Below, piece by piece: positions 15,067-15,292 of a stretch of 15,292 nucleotides of DNA. The notes beneath the pieces are model-generated. The model did not search any database, was not told the origin of the DNA, and saw nothing but the letters and a program-made list of their open reading frames with translations. Where the stretch lies: positions 1-15,292 of the forward strand of contig JAWLCT010000057.1 of NCBI GenBank assembly GCA_041687015.1, read 5' to 3'. The position numbers were made by a program, and so were the translations under genes. Within the stretch, counting starts at the first letter, position 1; each line of letters begins with the position of its first letter. Source of the stretch: JALOAT01 sp041687015 (GTDB lineage: Bacteria > Pseudomonadota > Gammaproteobacteria > Thiohalomonadales > Thiohalomonadaceae).

Positions 15067-15292
15067 TTCCAAGCGACGCCCAGGATTTCCTGGCAGGAGA
15101 CCGATCCCGTCGCCCTGGGAACACACAGCGAGGGCAACGCGTGGATCGACGCGGCCGATCCCCGTTTATCGGAGTTGCGCATCTGGAGTCGTTATGCAGC
15201 CGGCGAGTCGCACCTGGACGGATTAGAGCAACCCAACATCGGCGCCACTGATCTGTCCATATCGCCACCCCTTTCAGTTAAATTATGGTGAG
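15067..15292 (+). pseudogene. Frameshifted remnant of an EF-hand-like / calcium-binding repeat protein
   Basis: A frame open from 15067 to the TGA at 15289 reads EGNAWIDAADPRLSELRIW followed by SRYAAGESHLDGLEQPNIGA. This is close to what I recall of a conserved block in a family of bacterial proteins with DGNGWIDEADPxFxxLRxW and then an AGVGAIYLG-like and TPFxL segment. In the next frame the bases 15263-15292 read HPFQLNYGE, which is how that family continues, so a one-base frameshift near 15262-15270 seems to have broken the gene. The sequence before the block does not show the expected LDRNGDGxI-ELFG part in any single frame, and no start codon fits. The rest lies beyond the window. Confidence 0.5.

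Noticed and set aside
14925..15251. 108-codon + strand open frame
   Set aside because: Arg-rich translation typical of an off-frame read; the adjacent frame carries the recognisable protein block.

Overview
The window (15.3 kb, GC roughly 58-60%, strong G/C bias at third codon positions) looks like the chromosome of a free-living Pseudomonadota bacterium, probably a beta- or gammaproteobacterium. The evidence is the density of exported and sensory proteins, GGDEF/EAL and PAS domains, a periplasmic di-heme peroxidase, a GltS-type symporter, and Shine-Dalgarno-led starts. There are no rRNA or tRNA genes, CRISPR arrays, or complete mobile elements that I can see. The organism cannot be named from the sequence alone.

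Layout. 1-94 is the 3' end of an unidentified + strand gene. 204-1406 (-) is a GltS-family sodium/glutamate symporter. Divergent from it, 1772-2383 (+) encodes an exported protein with a heptad-repeat coiled coil and a beta-sandwich-like C-terminus. It converges on 2461-3141 (-), a DUF6629-like membrane protein. 3570-5990 (+) encodes a REC-PAS-PAS-GGDEF-EAL protein whose diguanylate cyclase site is intact, while its EAL (phosphodiesterase) site and its REC metal pocket are damaged. It converges tail to tail on 6060-9302 (-), a DAHL-PAS-PAS-PAS-GGDEF-EAL membrane protein with every catalytic residue present. That gene overlaps by 4 bp (ATGA) the end of the upstream gene 9299-10336 (-), a di-heme cytochrome c peroxidase. 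Divergently, across about 370 bp rich in hairpins, 10709-12142 (+) encodes a NarX-type sensor histidine kinase with an intact phospho-acceptor histidine but a degenerate ATP-binding domain. 12333-12998 (+) encodes a secreted lectin-like protein.

The last 2.3 kb is more decayed. There is a 3' fragment of a chemotaxis receptor gene (13215-13478, -), about 430 bp without a gene, a PstS-like phosphate-binding periplasmic protein (13906-14862, +), and a frameshifted remnant of an EF-hand-like protein running off the right edge (about 15067-15292, +).

How the genes may work together (inference). The centre of the window is a signalling cluster. A periplasmic peroxidase is translationally coupled to a membrane protein with a periplasmic DAHL sensor that should make and/or break cyclic di-GMP. 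Next to it lie a divergent two-TM sensor kinase that looks catalytically crippled and a soluble paralogue that can probably only make c-di-GMP. The most interesting testable idea is that periplasmic peroxide or redox state is passed from the peroxidase to c-di-GMP turnover. Two or three of the signalling proteins may work through non-catalytic (binding) versions of familiar domains.
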